Shown here: piece after piece, positions 63,930-64,000 of the stretch
Position numbering within the stretch: position 1 is the first letter of the stretch
How the letters are laid out: each line of letters opens with the position of its first letter
Origin: Clostridia bacterium
Lineage (GTDB): Bacteria; Bacillota; Clostridia; TANB77; CAG-508
Assembly: GCA_900754085.1 (NCBI GenBank)
Contig: CAAEBO010000006.1
Location: forward strand, 45,568 to 109,567
Reading direction: 5' to 3'
Length of the DNA stretch: 64,000 nucleotides
The notes under the pieces: generated by a model
Databases searched by the model: none
Told to the model about the DNA's origin: nothing
Seen by the model: the letters and a program-made list of their open reading frames with translations, nothing else
Made by a program: the position numbers and the translations under genes

Positions 63930-64000
63930 AATAGTTCTCCTTGGCATTTTTTTATAAATTATACCATTAATATTTTTATTGTGATATATTTTTATAAAAA

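Overview
The window is chromosomal DNA from a very AT-rich, endospore-forming member of the Firmicutes (Clostridia type), probably an uncultured gut-type lineage. The evidence is the strongly A/T-biased codon use, many TTG starts with strong Shine-Dalgarno (SD) sequences, the rimP-nusA-ylxR-ylxQ-infB-rbfA-nrnA operon, the hrcA-grpE-dnaK-dnaJ operon with CIRCE, a tyrosyl T-box, a Firmicute-type 6S RNA, and three sporulation genes (gpr, a ytxC-like gene and an uninterrupted sigK). Most genes are on the minus strand. I found no tRNA, rRNA, CRISPR array, transposase or prophage.

Left end to 10 kb: a truncated tetR gene with a promoter overlapped by two palindromic operators; a coupled murL-murD2-like pair, which suggests that D-glutamate of peptidoglycan is made by ligating L-Glu and then epimerising it; tyrS under a T-box; small orphan genes; a nearly leaderless radical SAM gene; a superoxide dismutase family gene; a short biotin ligase; truB. 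From 10 to 20 kb lies the translation/transcription-factor operon, followed upstream by addA without addB and by the internally deleted remains of an oligoendopeptidase F gene.

From 20 to 32 kb: two CmpB-like membrane proteins, an ABC-2 exporter, a divergent alarmone-synthetase-like protein, trmR, and the cluster P-loop/Asp23 fusion - cmk - plsC - rpsA-like - typA. From 33 to 40 kb is carbohydrate storage: pgi and an alpha-glucan phosphorylase on the minus strand, and divergently a DUF4912 protein plus a GH57 branching enzyme; a GH133-type debranching enzyme lies at 45-47 kb. Then come ytxC, gpr, two sets of lineage-specific genes of unknown function (a degenerate zincin and an amidoligase, each followed by a paralogous small protein), holA, a frameshifted ruvC, yvcK-like, murB and ispH.

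From 52 kb to the end: a 260-bp nested inverted-repeat element, the heat-shock operon with a CYTH-domain gene inserted between grpE and dnaK, hemW-whiA-prmC, 6S RNA, sigK and a coiled-coil protein of unknown function.

A short dispersed repeat with the core GGGACGGTCC recurs at about 3.3, 9.9, 20.2, 37.1, 52.6 and 52.8 kb and often touches stop codons. The most interesting items are the MurL/MurD2 route, the two loci carrying the paralogous small proteins, the nested inverted-repeat element, the collapsed pepF, the ruvC frameshift and the divergent membrane-anchored YvcK. All functional statements come from reading motifs and gene order; no database search was possible.
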